Assembly (NCBI RefSeq): GCF_002847285.1
Contig: NZ_CP025407.1
Location: forward strand, 7,753,001-7,817,000
Source of the DNA: Streptomyces sp. CMB-StM0423
GTDB taxonomy: Bacteria; Actinomycetota; Actinomycetes; Streptomycetales; Streptomycetaceae
Direction: 5' to 3'
DNA length: 64,000 bases
Each line of letters starts with the position of its first letter. Within the stretch, counting starts at the first letter, position 1. The notes beneath the pieces were generated by a model, which saw only the letters and a program-made list of their open reading frames with translations, did no database searches and was not told where the DNA came from. Below, piece by piece: positions 17,108-26,200 of this stretch. The position numbers and the translations under genes were made by a program.

Positions 17108-17287
17108 GGGCCTCCGGGGCCGCTACGGGACCCGCCCGCGAGCGCCGCGACGTGCCGCGATTCGGGGCCGGGCGCGGATCTCGGTAGGCTGGCCGCTACC
17201 GCGCCGCGCCGCAGGCCGGGCAGCGGACGAAGGACACCGGAGCACCGCGGCGTACCACGCACGGGCACGCGAGGAGGAGCTACGACG

Positions 17288-18526
17288 ATGGCAGGCAACA
17301 CGGAACCGCTGTCGCCACGGTCCAAGCTGGCCGTCACGGCGGGCAAAGCGGCAGCAGCGGTGTCCCGCGCCGCGGGCAAGGGCAGTGGCTCCGTGATCGG
17401 CGGCAAGGTCGCGCTCAGGCTGGACCCCGACCTGCTCGGCCGGCTCGCCGGCCACCTCGACGTCGTCCTCGTCTCCGCCACCAACGGCAAGACGACCACC
17501 ACCCGGCTGATCGCCGAGGCCCTGCGCGCCTCCGGTCCCGTCGTCTCCAACGCCCTCGGCGCCAACATGCCCGCCGGCATCACCTCGGCGCTCGCCGGCG
17601 GCTCCGACGCGCGCTACGGCGTCATCGAGGTCGACGAGAAGTACCTTTCCGGCGTCGCCCGCGACGTCACCCCCAAGGCCATCGCCCTGCTCAACCTCTC
17701 CCGCGACCAGCTCGACCGCGCCGCCGAGACCCGCATGCTCGCCGAGCGCTGGCGCGAGGGCCTCGCCGGCAACAAGGCCCTCGTCGTCGCCAACGCCGAC
17801 GACCCGCTCGTGGTCTGGGCCGCCTCCTCCAGCCCGAACGTCGTCTGGGTCGCCGTCGGCCAGGAGTGGAAGGACGACGCCTGGTCCTGCCCCTCCTGCG
17901 GCGGCGTGCTCCAGCGCCCCGGCGAGGACTGGCTGTGCGCCGAGTGCGGCTTCCGCCGCCCCGTACCCAGTTGGGCGCTCTCCGGCGAGCACGTGCTGGA
18001 CCCGCACGGCGCCGCCTGGCCGATCCGCCTCCAGCTCCCCGGCCGGGCCAACCGGGCCAACGCCACCACCGCCGCCGCCGTGGCCGCCGCCTTCGGCGTG
18101 CACCCGCAGACGGCGCTGGAGCGGATGTGGGAGGTCACCGCCGTCGCCGGGCGCTACGACACGGTGCAGTTCGGCGGCCGTGACCTGCGGCTGCTGCTGG
18201 CGAAGAACCCGGCCGGCTGGCTGGAGACCTTCTCCCTCATCGACCCCCCGCCCACCCCCGTGGTGCTCTCCGTCAACGCCCGCGGCGCCGACGGCACCGA
18301 CACCTCCTGGCTGTGGGACGTCGACTACACCCGGCTCACCGGCCACCCGCTGTACGTCATCGGCGACCGCAAGCTCGACCTCGCCGTCCGGCTTGAGGTG
18401 GCGAACCAGAGCTTCCGCGTCTGCGAGCACGTCGACGAGGCCGTCGCCGCCGCGCCGCCCGGCCGGATCGAGGTCATCGCCAACTACACCGCGTTCCAGG
18501 ACCTGCGCCGCCGTGTCGGCAACTGA
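17288..18526 (+). CDS. murT: MurT, lipid II isoglutaminyl synthase subunit
   Basis: This 412-residue Mur-ligase-like protein has the P-loop TNGKTT at 65-70 and an intact four-Cys zinc ribbon (Cys201, 204, 217, 220) characteristic of MurT. The C-terminal DUF1727 domain (TAFQDLRRR) contacts GatD. With GatD it amidates the alpha-carboxylate of D-Glu in lipid II, using ATP and glutamine. The gene for GatD follows after 28 bases. The ATG follows a GGAGGAG ribosome site. Confidence 0.96.
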   Translation: MAGNTEPLSPRSKLAVTAGKAAAAVSRAAGKGSGSVIGGKVALRLDPDLLGRLAGHLDVVLVSATNGKTTTTRLIAEALRASGPVVSNALGANMPAGITSALAGGSDARYGVIEVDEKYLSGVARDVTPKAIALLNLSRDQLDRAAETRMLAERWREGLAGNKALVVANADDPLVVWAASSSPNVVWVAVGQEWKDDAWSCPSCGGVLQRPGEDWLCAECGFRRPVPSWALSGEHVLDPHGAAWPIRLQLPGRANRANATTAAAVAAAFGVHPQTALERMWEVTAVAGRYDTVQFGGRDLRLLLAKNPAGWLETFSLIDPPPTPVVLSVNARGADGTDTSWLWDVDYTRLTGHPLYVIGDRKLDLAVRLEVANQSFRVCEHVDEAVAAAPPGRIEVIANYTAFQDLRRRVGN

Positions 18527-18554
18527 CCCGTACGAGACGCCAAGGAGCCACCGC

Positions 18555-19283
18555 ATGAACGACACCAGCCTGCGCCTCGTCTGGGTCTACCCCGACCTGC
18601 TGTCCACCTACGGCGACCAGGGCAACGCCCTCGTCGTCGAGCGCCGCGCGCGGCAGCGCGGCTACGACGTCACGCGCGTCGACGTCCGCTCCGACCAGCC
18701 CGTGCCCGCCTCCGCCGACATCTACCTCATCGGCGGTGGCGAGGACCGCCCGCAGCGGCTCGCCGCCGAGCGGCTGCGCCGCGACGGCGGCCTCAACCGG
18801 GCCGCGGGCAACGGCGCGATCATCTTCTCCGTCTGCGCCGGCTACCAGATCCTCGGCCACGAGTTCATCAACGACCTCGACCGGCAGGAGCCGGGCCTCG
18901 GTCTGCTCGATGTCACCAGCGGCCGCGGCCAGGCCGGCCGCTGCGTCGGCGACGTGCTCGGCGACATCGACCCGCAGCTCGGCCTCCCCCAGCTCACCGG
19001 CTTCGAGAACCACCAGGGCGTCACCCACCTCGGCCCGACCGCCAAGCCGCTCGCCCGGGTCCGCTTCGGCCACGGCAACGGCACCGGCGACGGCACCGAG
19101 GGCGCGTGGAGCGGCAACGTCTTCGGCACGTACATGCACGGCCCCGTGCTCGCCCGCAACCCGCAGATCGCCGACCTGCTGATCCGGCTGGCGCTGGAGT
19201 CCCAGGGACTGCCGCCGGTCGACGACCGCTGGTACGAGGCCCTGCGCAACGAGCGCATCGCCGCCGCCAGCGCCTCCCGCTGA
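18555..19283 (+). CDS. gatD: GatD, lipid II isoglutaminyl synthase glutaminase subunit
   Basis: This is a 242-residue class I glutamine amidotransferase of the CobQ-like type. The nucleophile is Cys94 (FSVCAGYQ), at the same number as in Staphylococcus GatD. The catalytic His is His195 (TYMHGPVLARNP). It supplies ammonia to MurT. The start follows a CAAGGAG ribosome site. It forms a two-gene operon with murT and is followed by an 18-bp palindrome that may end the transcript. Confidence 0.96.
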   Translation: MNDTSLRLVWVYPDLLSTYGDQGNALVVERRARQRGYDVTRVDVRSDQPVPASADIYLIGGGEDRPQRLAAERLRRDGGLNRAAGNGAIIFSVCAGYQILGHEFINDLDRQEPGLGLLDVTSGRGQAGRCVGDVLGDIDPQLGLPQLTGFENHQGVTHLGPTAKPLARVRFGHGNGTGDGTEGAWSGNVFGTYMHGPVLARNPQIADLLIRLALESQGLPPVDDRWYEALRNERIAAASASR

Positions 19284-19308
19284 CGCCGCCGCGGACCCAG
19301 GCCCACCC

Positions 19309-19326
19309 CGCCGGGGTACCCCGGCG
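19309..19326. terminator. 18-bp palindrome between gatD and ctaG-like gene
   Basis: CGCCGGGGTACCCCGGCG is a perfect palindrome 25 bases after the gatD stop. It could form a compact hairpin ending the murT-gatD transcript, although no T-tract follows. It could also be a protein-binding site for the next promoter. Confidence 0.4.
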
Positions 19327-19391
19327 AAGCGGCGGAACGGGCCGGGTCTAGCCTGAGTCAGGGCATCACCGGCACAAGGAGCAACACCGAC

Positions 19392-20327
19392 ATGGACCAC
19401 GGCGGGCACGGCGGCCACCTGGACCTTCCGCCGTTCACCCTGGGGCGCGGGCTGGAGTGGACCGGCGAGCCGGTCTTCCTCATCGGCTCCCTCGTGGCCC
19501 TCGCCCTCTACGGGTACGGGGTCCTCCGGCTGCGCCGCCGCGGGGACGACTGGCCGATCGGGCGGACCGTGGCGTTCACCATCGGCGTGCTGACCATCGT
19601 TCTCGTCATGTGCACGGGCCTGAACGACTACGGCATGGCCATGTTCAGCGTGCACATGGTGCAGCACATGGTGATCAGCATGCTCTCGCCGATCCTGCTG
19701 CTCCTGGGCGCCCCCGTGACGCTGCTGCTGCGCGCGCTGCCGACCGGCCGAGCGCGCTCCGCGGTGGTCTCGGTGCTGCACAGCCGCTATCTGATGGTGA
19801 TCACGCACCCCGTGTTCACGATCCCGCTGTTCATCGCGAGCCTGTACGCGCTGTACTTCACCCCGCTCTTCGACACGCTGATGGGGAGCAGAGCCGGGCA
19901 CGTCGGGATGATGATCCACTTCCTGGCCGTGGGCCTGGTCTTCTTCTGGCCGATCATGGGCGTCGACCCCGGCCCGAACCGGCCCACGCACGTGATGCGG
20001 ATGCTGACGCTGTTCGCGGGCATGCCGTTCCACGCCTTCTTCGGCATCGCGCTGATGATGGGCAGCGAGCCCATGGTGGACGTCTACAGCAACCCGCCCG
20101 CGTCCCTCGGCATCGACGCCCTCGACGACCAGCAGGCCGCCGGCGGCATCGCCTGGGCGTTCAGCGAGATCCCCTCGGTGCTCGTCCTCATCGCGCTGGT
20201 CTACCAGTGGTACAACTCCGAGCAGCGCCACGCCAAGCGCAGCGACCGCACCGCGGACCGCGACGGGGACCAGGAGCTGGCGGCGTACAACGCCTATCTG
20301 GCCTCGCTCCAGGCTCGCGAACAGTAG
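19392..20327 (+). CDS. CtaG-type cytochrome c oxidase assembly protein
   Basis: This 311-residue membrane protein has seven predicted helices and the caa3_CtaG signature (MFSVHMVQHMVISMLSPILL). It has many His and Met residues at membrane faces suited to copper handling, including the N-terminal HGGHGGH. Such proteins deliver copper to the oxidase in the plasma membrane. The C-terminus is charged and cytoplasmic. The ATG is preceded by AAGGAGCAACACC. Confidence 0.9.
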   Translation: MDHGGHGGHLDLPPFTLGRGLEWTGEPVFLIGSLVALALYGYGVLRLRRRGDDWPIGRTVAFTIGVLTIVLVMCTGLNDYGMAMFSVHMVQHMVISMLSPILLLLGAPVTLLLRALPTGRARSAVVSVLHSRYLMVITHPVFTIPLFIASLYALYFTPLFDTLMGSRAGHVGMMIHFLAVGLVFFWPIMGVDPGPNRPTHVMRMLTLFAGMPFHAFFGIALMMGSEPMVDVYSNPPASLGIDALDDQQAAGGIAWAFSEIPSVLVLIALVYQWYNSEQRHAKRSDRTADRDGDQELAAYNAYLASLQAREQ

Positions 20328-20446
20328 CCGCGCGGACACCCGCCGCTCTTCCGACTACCGCACCGGTGCCCGGCGAGGGACCATGGGGGCAAGGTTGCGT
20401 GCGGTCGCGCGGGGACGGCCGTCGGCTGACGGCTGGTGGAGGCGGC

Positions 20447-20617
20447 ATGGACAAGCCCGGTTCTGCGAAGGCCATGGTCGTGAGTACCGTGGCCGGTCTC
20501 GTGGTCATCACGGCGTACACGGTGTCGGTGGGCAGCAGCGGATGGCTCTGGTTCGGCTGGGTCATCCTGGGGCTGGCCGCGCTCGGTGTGGTGCTGACCG
20601 GCGGCTCCTGGAGGTAG
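20447..20617 (+). CDS. small membrane protein (56 aa)
   Basis: This is a 56-residue protein with two hydrophobic segments (about residues 10-28 and 32-50) joined by a short SSG turn. It starts at an ATG after a GGTGGAGG ribosome site, which together with good third-position GC usage argues that it is real. No domain is recognised. It is 119 bases after the CtaG-like gene and convergent with the zinc-ribbon gene. Confidence 0.55.
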   Translation: MDKPGSAKAMVVSTVAGLVVITAYTVSVGSSGWLWFGWVILGLAALGVVLTGGSWR

Positions 20618-20640
20618 GCGGGTAGTCCCGCGGCCCGCGG

Positions 20641-20823
20641 TCAGCCGGTGAGCAGGGTGCCGCAGCGGGTGCAGCGGACCGGGGGTGCGGAGTCGGCGAG
20701 CCGCCCGCACTCGGGGCAGACGCGTTCCAGCCAGCACACCGACTCACCGCCCTCGGGTTCGGCCGCGCCGGTGGCGGCGGGACCGGCCTTCGTCGCGGGC
20801 TCCTGCTCGTCCTCGTCGCCCAT
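20641..20823 (-). CDS. small zinc-ribbon protein (60 aa)
   Basis: This is a 60-residue acidic protein. Two Cys pairs near the C-terminus (CPEC and CTRC, 14 residues apart) form a rubredoxin-like zinc ribbon; the first 28 residues are acidic and disordered. The ATG has a GGAAGG ribosome site. Short proteins of this sort are common in Streptomyces and may bind RNA or protein partners; no role is known. Confidence 0.6.
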   Translation of the reverse strand: MGDEDEQEPATKAGPAATGAAEPEGGESVCWLERVCPECGRLADSAPPVRCTRCGTLLTG

Positions 20824-20932
20824 CAGCGCCCTTCCGTTCGGTACGGGATCACCTGGCGGATCCCGCCTGCAGCCATTCACACCCTTCCCGTCGTAAGCGG
20901 CCGGAATTCGAGGCCAGTTCGACGTCAATTCG

Positions 20933-20946
20933 TTACGGTACCGTAA
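20933..20946. promoter_or_regulatory. 14-bp palindrome TTACGGTACCGTAA
   Basis: This perfect palindrome lies 110 bases upstream of the zinc-ribbon gene and 134 bases upstream of the HExxH membrane protein. It is flanked by low-GC sequence and overlaps a possible -10 (TAATCT). It looks like an operator for a dimeric repressor that is not encoded next to it. Confidence 0.4.
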
Positions 20947-20987
20947 TCTGAGAACTTGTCTGCGACTGCATGCAACGACTCAGGTTG

Positions 20988-21018
20988 CCGAACCCCGCCG
21001 CGCGACGGCGGGGTTCGG
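20988..21018 (+). terminator. strong hairpin (13-bp stem)
   Basis: CCGAACCCCGCCG pairs with CGGCGGGGTTCGG across a 5-base loop. It has no T-tract. It sits between the palindrome at 20933 and the start of the HExxH membrane protein gene. It could be the 3' end of a small RNA, a terminator for leftward transcription, or a leader hairpin. Confidence 0.5.
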
Positions 21019-21080
21019 CTGTGGCCGGGTCCGCGGCGGCACGCAGAGCCCAGTGCGTCGGCGTGAGACAGGGGTGACGG

Positions 21081-21956
21081 ATGGCGGCCGGCACAGCGAC
21101 TCTGGAGCGACCCACCTCCCTGACGGTCCCGGCCGAGCGGCGGGCCCCGGCGAGACCGGTCGAGCGCAGAGTGGTGTGGTGGGCGGCCTGCCTGATCTGC
21201 GGCGGGCTGACGGGGCTGCTCCTCGCGGTCGTCGGCACGCTGCGCGGCGCCCGGCCGTCGCGGCGGCGGGTGCTGATCGTCGTGTGGGGCACGGTGGTGC
21301 AGGCAGTGCTCGCGTGCGCCTTCGCGGTGCTCGGGCTTGGCGGCCAGATGCGGCCGTGCGCGGCGGACGGGGAGGGCGGCGGGGTGTGGCAGACGGCACG
21401 TACGGTCCTCAACGCCCCCGTCTCCGGCGCGGCGTTGCTGTACGCGGCGGGGGAGGGCGGCGAGATGTACCACTGCGCGGCGAACGGCACCACCGCGGTC
21501 GTCCTCGACGACGGGTTCGCCCGCGCGGGCACGATGTACGGGACCGTCTTCCTCACCGACCAGCGGGCCGAGACGCAGTCGCCGCGGATGCGGAAGCTGT
21601 CGGAGCACGAGGCGCGCCACTCCGACCAGTGGGCGCTGGGGTCGCTGCTCGCGGGGCCGGCCGCGTTTCCCGCGCTGTACGCGGCGGACGAGGTGTTCTT
21701 CCCCGGCGCGTACAACCACTTCGAGCAGGCGGCGGGGCTGGAGGACGGGGGCTACGACCCGCCGCCGGACAGCCCGCCGGCCGCGGGGCGGCTCGCGGTC
21801 CTGTCGGTCGGGCTGCTCGTCGGCTACACGCTCGCGGTGAGCCCGGGCCGCCGCAGGCCGGCGCCCGTCATACGCCCCGGGCCGGTGCCGGCCGCCCTGC
21901 ACGACCCCGGTGCAGCCCGCGGTCCCAAGGCCGCGAAGCCCGCCGCGCGGCGATGA
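21081..21956 (+). CDS. membrane protein with HExxH metallopeptidase-like motif
   Basis: This 291-residue protein has membrane segments at about residues 32-54, 64-88 and near 258-276. Between the second and third lies an extracytoplasmic-looking domain with HEARH at residues 176-180 (SEHEARHSDQWA), a perfect HExxH zinc motif. It is followed by YNHFEQAAGLEDGGY, which supplies a candidate third ligand Glu. The tail is Pro/Ala/Lys rich. The family is known only as hypothetical in Streptomyces. A zinc peptidase function is inferred from the motif alone. Confidence 0.65.
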   Translation: MAAGTATLERPTSLTVPAERRAPARPVERRVVWWAACLICGGLTGLLLAVVGTLRGARPSRRRVLIVVWGTVVQAVLACAFAVLGLGGQMRPCAADGEGGGVWQTARTVLNAPVSGAALLYAAGEGGEMYHCAANGTTAVVLDDGFARAGTMYGTVFLTDQRAETQSPRMRKLSEHEARHSDQWALGSLLAGPAAFPALYAADEVFFPGAYNHFEQAAGLEDGGYDPPPDSPPAAGRLAVLSVGLLVGYTLAVSPGRRRPAPVIRPGPVPAALHDPGAARGPKAAKPAARR

Positions 21957-21977
21957 GTGCCGGGAGCGTCTGCCGTT

Positions 21978-21988
21978 CGAAAGTTTCG
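21978..21988. promoter_or_regulatory. CGAAAGTTTCG palindrome
   Basis: This 11-bp perfect palindrome resembles LacI-family operators of actinobacteria. It lies in the short gap between the convergent ends of the HExxH gene and the lacI-type gene, where no promoter is expected, so a regulatory role is uncertain. Confidence 0.3.
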
Positions 21989-22005
21989 GTTCCTGCGGGG
22001 CGCCG

Positions 22006-23067
22006 TCAGCGCTCGGGCGGCGGGGCCGTGCTGTTGCGGGTGACGAGGCTCGTCGCCAGCTCGACGCGGCGCGTCACCGGCTCGTGGCCGCGGCCGATGT
22101 CGAGCACCAGCCGGGCCGCCGCCTCGGCCATCTCCATCAGCGGCTGCCGCACGGTCGTCAGCGGCGGGCCGATCCAGCGGGCCACCGGCAGGTCGTCGAA
22201 GCCGACGACGCTGAGGTCGTCGGGGATGCGCAGGCCCAGCTCGCGGGCGGCCTCGTACAGGCCGAGGGCCTGGAGGTCGTTGCCGGTGAAGACCGCGGTG
22301 GGGCGGTCGCGCAGGGTGAGCAGTTCCCGCCCGGCGGCGTAGCCCGCCTCGTGGTGGAAGTCGCCCTCCCGGATCAGCTCGGGGTCCACCGGCAGCCCGG
22401 CGACGCCCAGCGCCGCGCGGTAGCCGTCGATACGGGCCCGGCTGCACATCATCGTCGGCGGCCCGCCGACGACGCCGATCCTGCGGTGGCCCAGGCCCAC
22501 CAGGTGGCGGGTGGCGGCCAGCCCGCCCTGCCAGTTGGTGGCCCCGATGGAGGGCACGTCCTCGGCGAGGTCGCCGGCCGGGTCCAGCACCGCGAACGGG
22601 ATGCCGCGGCCGGTGAACTGCGCGCGCTGGTCGGCGGAGAGGTCCGACAGCACCAGGATGACGCCCGCGGGCCGGCGCGCGAGCACGTCCTCCACCCACG
22701 TCTGCCCCGGCGTCAGCCGCCCGGCGCTCTCCGAGAGCACCACGCCGAGCCGCTCCGCCCTGGCCACGTTCTCCACGCCCCTGATGACCTCCATCGCCCA
22801 CGCGCTCTCCAGCTCGTGGAAGACCAGGTCGAGCAGCGGGGCCTGGCGGGCGCCGCCGCCCCGGCGCCGGTAGCCGTGCTCGCGCAGCAGGTCCTGGACC
22901 CGGGCGCGGGTGCCGGGGGAGACGTCGGAGCGGCCGTTGAGGACCTTCGAAACTGTCGACGCCGACACGCCGGCGGCCTCCGCGATCGCCGCCAGCGTGG
23001 CGGTGGCCTGCGGCTCCTCGCCGGCCGCGGCGGCCTCTCCGTCGAACTGCACTCCAGCACCACTCAT
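22006..23067 (-). CDS. LacI family transcriptional regulator
   Basis: This is a 353-residue repressor. The helix-turn-helix is at residues 23-68 (ATLAAIAEAAGVSASTVSKV), followed by the hinge and a periplasmic-binding-protein-like sugar domain (TNWQGGLAATRHLVGLGHRR, FTGNDLQALGLYEAARELG, VGFDDLPVARW). It is divergent from the GH115 glucuronidase gene, which is the natural target; the inducer would then be a xylan-derived sugar acid. The first 22 residues are a disordered Ala/Glu-rich extension. Confidence 0.93.
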   Translation of the reverse strand: MSGAGVQFDGEAAAAGEEPQATATLAAIAEAAGVSASTVSKVLNGRSDVSPGTRARVQDLLREHGYRRRGGGARQAPLLDLVFHELESAWAMEVIRGVENVARAERLGVVLSESAGRLTPGQTWVEDVLARRPAGVILVLSDLSADQRAQFTGRGIPFAVLDPAGDLAEDVPSIGATNWQGGLAATRHLVGLGHRRIGVVGGPPTMMCSRARIDGYRAALGVAGLPVDPELIREGDFHHEAGYAAGRELLTLRDRPTAVFTGNDLQALGLYEAARELGLRIPDDLSVVGFDDLPVARWIGPPLTTVRQPLMEMAEAAARLVLDIGRGHEPVTRRVELATSLVTRNSTAPPPER

Positions 23068-23107
23068 GGCGGGATGGTAGCCCCGCCGCCCGCCGCTGCG
23101 CGATGTC

Positions 23108-23136
23108 TTGACCTTCCCATGGCCTCACCCTAGGTT
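23108..23136 (+). promoter_or_regulatory. predicted promoter of the GH115 gene
   Basis: TTGACC and TAGGTT are separated by 17 bases, matching a primary sigma factor promoter about 75 bases before the GH115 start. Just downstream are GTTTC (23134) and GAAAC (23163) half sites in inverted orientation, possible contacts for the divergent LacI regulator. Confidence 0.45.
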
Positions 23137-23209
23137 TCCCAGAAATATTCGCGATGATTTACGAAACATTGCCGCCTGCTCCTGAAGGCTCGGCGAAGGA
23201 AGGCCCGGC

Positions 23210-26200
23210 ATGGACAGCAGCGACTCCCGGCACGACCCGTCTCCCGCGTCCGACTTCCCGCCCGGCGACGGCGTCAGCAGGCGCCGCGTCCTCGGCGCCG
23301 GCCTCGGCGCGCTCTCCGCGACCGCCGGCGGGGTCCTCGCGCTGCCGGGCCCGGCCGCCGCGGCGCCGCAGGACCCGCCGCGGCCGACCGACCCCGGCGC
23401 GTACATCGCCCACGGCCCCGGCGCCGGCCGGTTCCCGCTCGTCGCCGGCGGCCGGGCCGCGCCGCTGGTGGCCGACGGCGGCGACTTCCCGGGCGTGCTG
23501 CGCGCGCTGGGCGACCTGCGGACGGACCTGGAGCGGGTCACGGGCATACGCCCCGCGCTCACCCGCGGCCGGGCGCCTTCCGGGCGTACCGCGGTGCTCG
23601 TCGGTACCATCGGCCGCAGCCCGCTCATCGACGGCCTGATCGCCGCGGGCAAGCTCGACGTGACCGGTGTCGAGGGCCGGTGGGAGACCTCGCTGCACCA
23701 GGTCGTCGCCGACCCGCTGCCCGGCCTGGACAGCGCCTTCGTCATCGCAGGCAGCGACCAGCGCGGGACCATCTTCGGCATCTACGACGTCTCCCGCGGC
23801 ATCGGCGTCTCCCCCTGGCACTTCTGGGCCGACGTCCCGCCCCGCCGCCACGACGCGCTCTACGTGCTGCCCGGCCGGTTCTCGCAGGGCACGCCCGCGG
23901 TCAAGTACCGCGGCATCTTCATCAACGACGAGAACCCCGCCCTCGGCCGCTGGGCGCCCGGCTTCTTCGGCCCCGGCCACGCCGAGGGCCACCCCGGCGG
24001 CTTCAACAGCGCCTTCTTCGCCAAGGTCTTCGAAGCCATGCTGCGGCTCAAGGCCAACTACCTCTGGCCGGCCGTCTGGGGCCGCGCCTTCGCCGAGGAC
24101 GACCCCGCCAACCACGCCACCGCCACCGAGTACGGCATCGTCATGGGCACCTCGCACGAAGCCCCCATGATGCGGGGCATCGAGGAGTGGAACCGGCACG
24201 CCGTCCCCGCCGTGCGCGACGCGGACGGGAACATCGTCACCGAGGGCCACGACCCGTACGGCGGCACGGGGGAGTGGAGCTTCGTACGCAACGAGGCCGC
24301 CATCCGGGCGTACTGGCGCGACGGCATCCGCCGGATGGCCGCCGAGGGCTTCGAGGGCGTGGTGACCCTCGGGATGCGCGGCAACGGCGACACCTCGCTG
24401 CCCGACGGCGACGGCATCGAGCTGATGCAGCGCATCATCGCCACCGAGCGCGGCATCCTCGCCGACGAACTGGGCGACGCGGCCGCGGTGCCGCAGGTGT
24501 GGACCATGTACAAGGAGGTCCAGCACTACTGGGACAGCGGCATGCAGGCGCCCGACGACGTCACCGTCGTCTTCACCGACGACAACTGGGGCAACCTGCG
24601 GCGCGTGCCGGACCCCTCGCTGCCGCCGCGGTCCGGCGGCTACGGGCTGTACTACCACTTCGACTACGTCGGCGGCGGCCGCAACTACAAGTGGGTCGAC
24701 ACCGCCAACCTCGCCAGTACCTGGGAGCAGTTGCAGCAGACGTACGCGTACGGCATCCGCAACCTGTGGGTCGCCAACGTCGGCGACCTGAAGTCCAACG
24801 AGCTGCCCACCCAGTTCTTCCTGGACTACGCCTGGAACCCCGACCGCTGGCCGGCCGGCGCCCTGCCCGAGTGGGAACGCCGCTACGCCGCCGGGAACTT
24901 CGGCCCCCGGCACGCCGCCGAGATCGCCGAGGTCCTGCACGAGTACGGCCGCCTCCAGGCCCGGCGCAAGCCCGAGCTGCTCAACCGCCGCATCACCCTC
25001 GACCCGGCCAGGGACCCGGCCACCGACGCCGCCGCCGTCGTCTACGACGACCGGGCCACCCCCTTCAGCCGCGTCAACTACGGCGAGCTGGACCTGGTCA
25101 CCGACGAATGGCAGGAGCTGGCCCGCAGGGCGGACCGCGTCGAGGCGCGCCTCGACCGCGCCGACCGGGCGGCCTACTTCCAGCTCGTCCGCTACGCCGT
25201 GCGCGGCACCGCCGTCGTCTACGCGCTGCGCCGCGCCGAGTTCACCAACCTCCTCTACGCCGAGCAGGGCCGTGCCGCCGCCAACCAGCTTGCCGCCGAG
25301 ACCGACGCCCTGTTCGCCGAGGACCAGGCGCTCGCCGACTACTACAACCACACGCTCTCCGGCGGGAAGTGGCAGGGCTTCCAGACCCAGCCGAAGATTG
25401 GCTACGGCGACGTCGAGCGCTACGGCCCCAACGCCCCCTGGCAGCAGCCGGAGAAGGACAACGAGGCGCTGCCCGACGAGGTCTTCCCCGCGGTCCGGCG
25501 CATCGACCCCGCCGCAGGCGCGGTGCTCGGCGTGGCGGTGGAGGGCTCCGAGCAGTGGTGGCCGGACGCCGCCGGGCCCGCGGTGCTGCCCGTGGTCAGC
25601 CCGTACGACAGCGGCCCCGCCCCGTACATCGAGGTCTTCAACCGGGGCCGCAGCCCGTTCGGTTACGAGATCGAGCCCGCGGTGCCGTGGCTGCGCGTCG
25701 ACCGCCCGCGCGGGCGCGTCACCACCCAGATCCGCGCCCGGCTGCGGGTCGACTTCGCCCGCGCCCCCCGGGGCACCACCACCGTGCCCCTCGTCGTCAG
25801 CGGCGCGGGCCGCACCGTGGAGGTACACGCCCGGGTGCACCGCCCGTCCGTGCGCCACTCCGCGCTCGCCGGCTCCGTCGAGGCGGGCGGCTGCGTCTCG
25901 GTGGAGGCCGACCGCCACACCCGCGCCGTCCCCGCCGCCGGGGTCGCCTGGCGCCGCATCCCCGACATCGGGCGCACGGGGAGCGGCATGGCGCCGTTCC
26001 CGGTGACGGCCGCCCCGCGGCCGGCCGGCCAGGGGCCGCGGCTGGAGTACACGATGACGCTGTTCACCACCGGCACCCTGCGCGTGGCCGCGTACCTCTC
26101 GCCGCGCAACAGCGTCCTCACCCCGGACGGGCTGCGCTACGCCGTCGCCTTCGACGACGACGCCCCGCAGACGGTGAACGTCACCCGGGTCACGGGCGCC

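Noticed and set aside
20980..21020. 6C small RNA
   Set aside because: The hairpin lacks the runs of six or more C in loops that define that motif.
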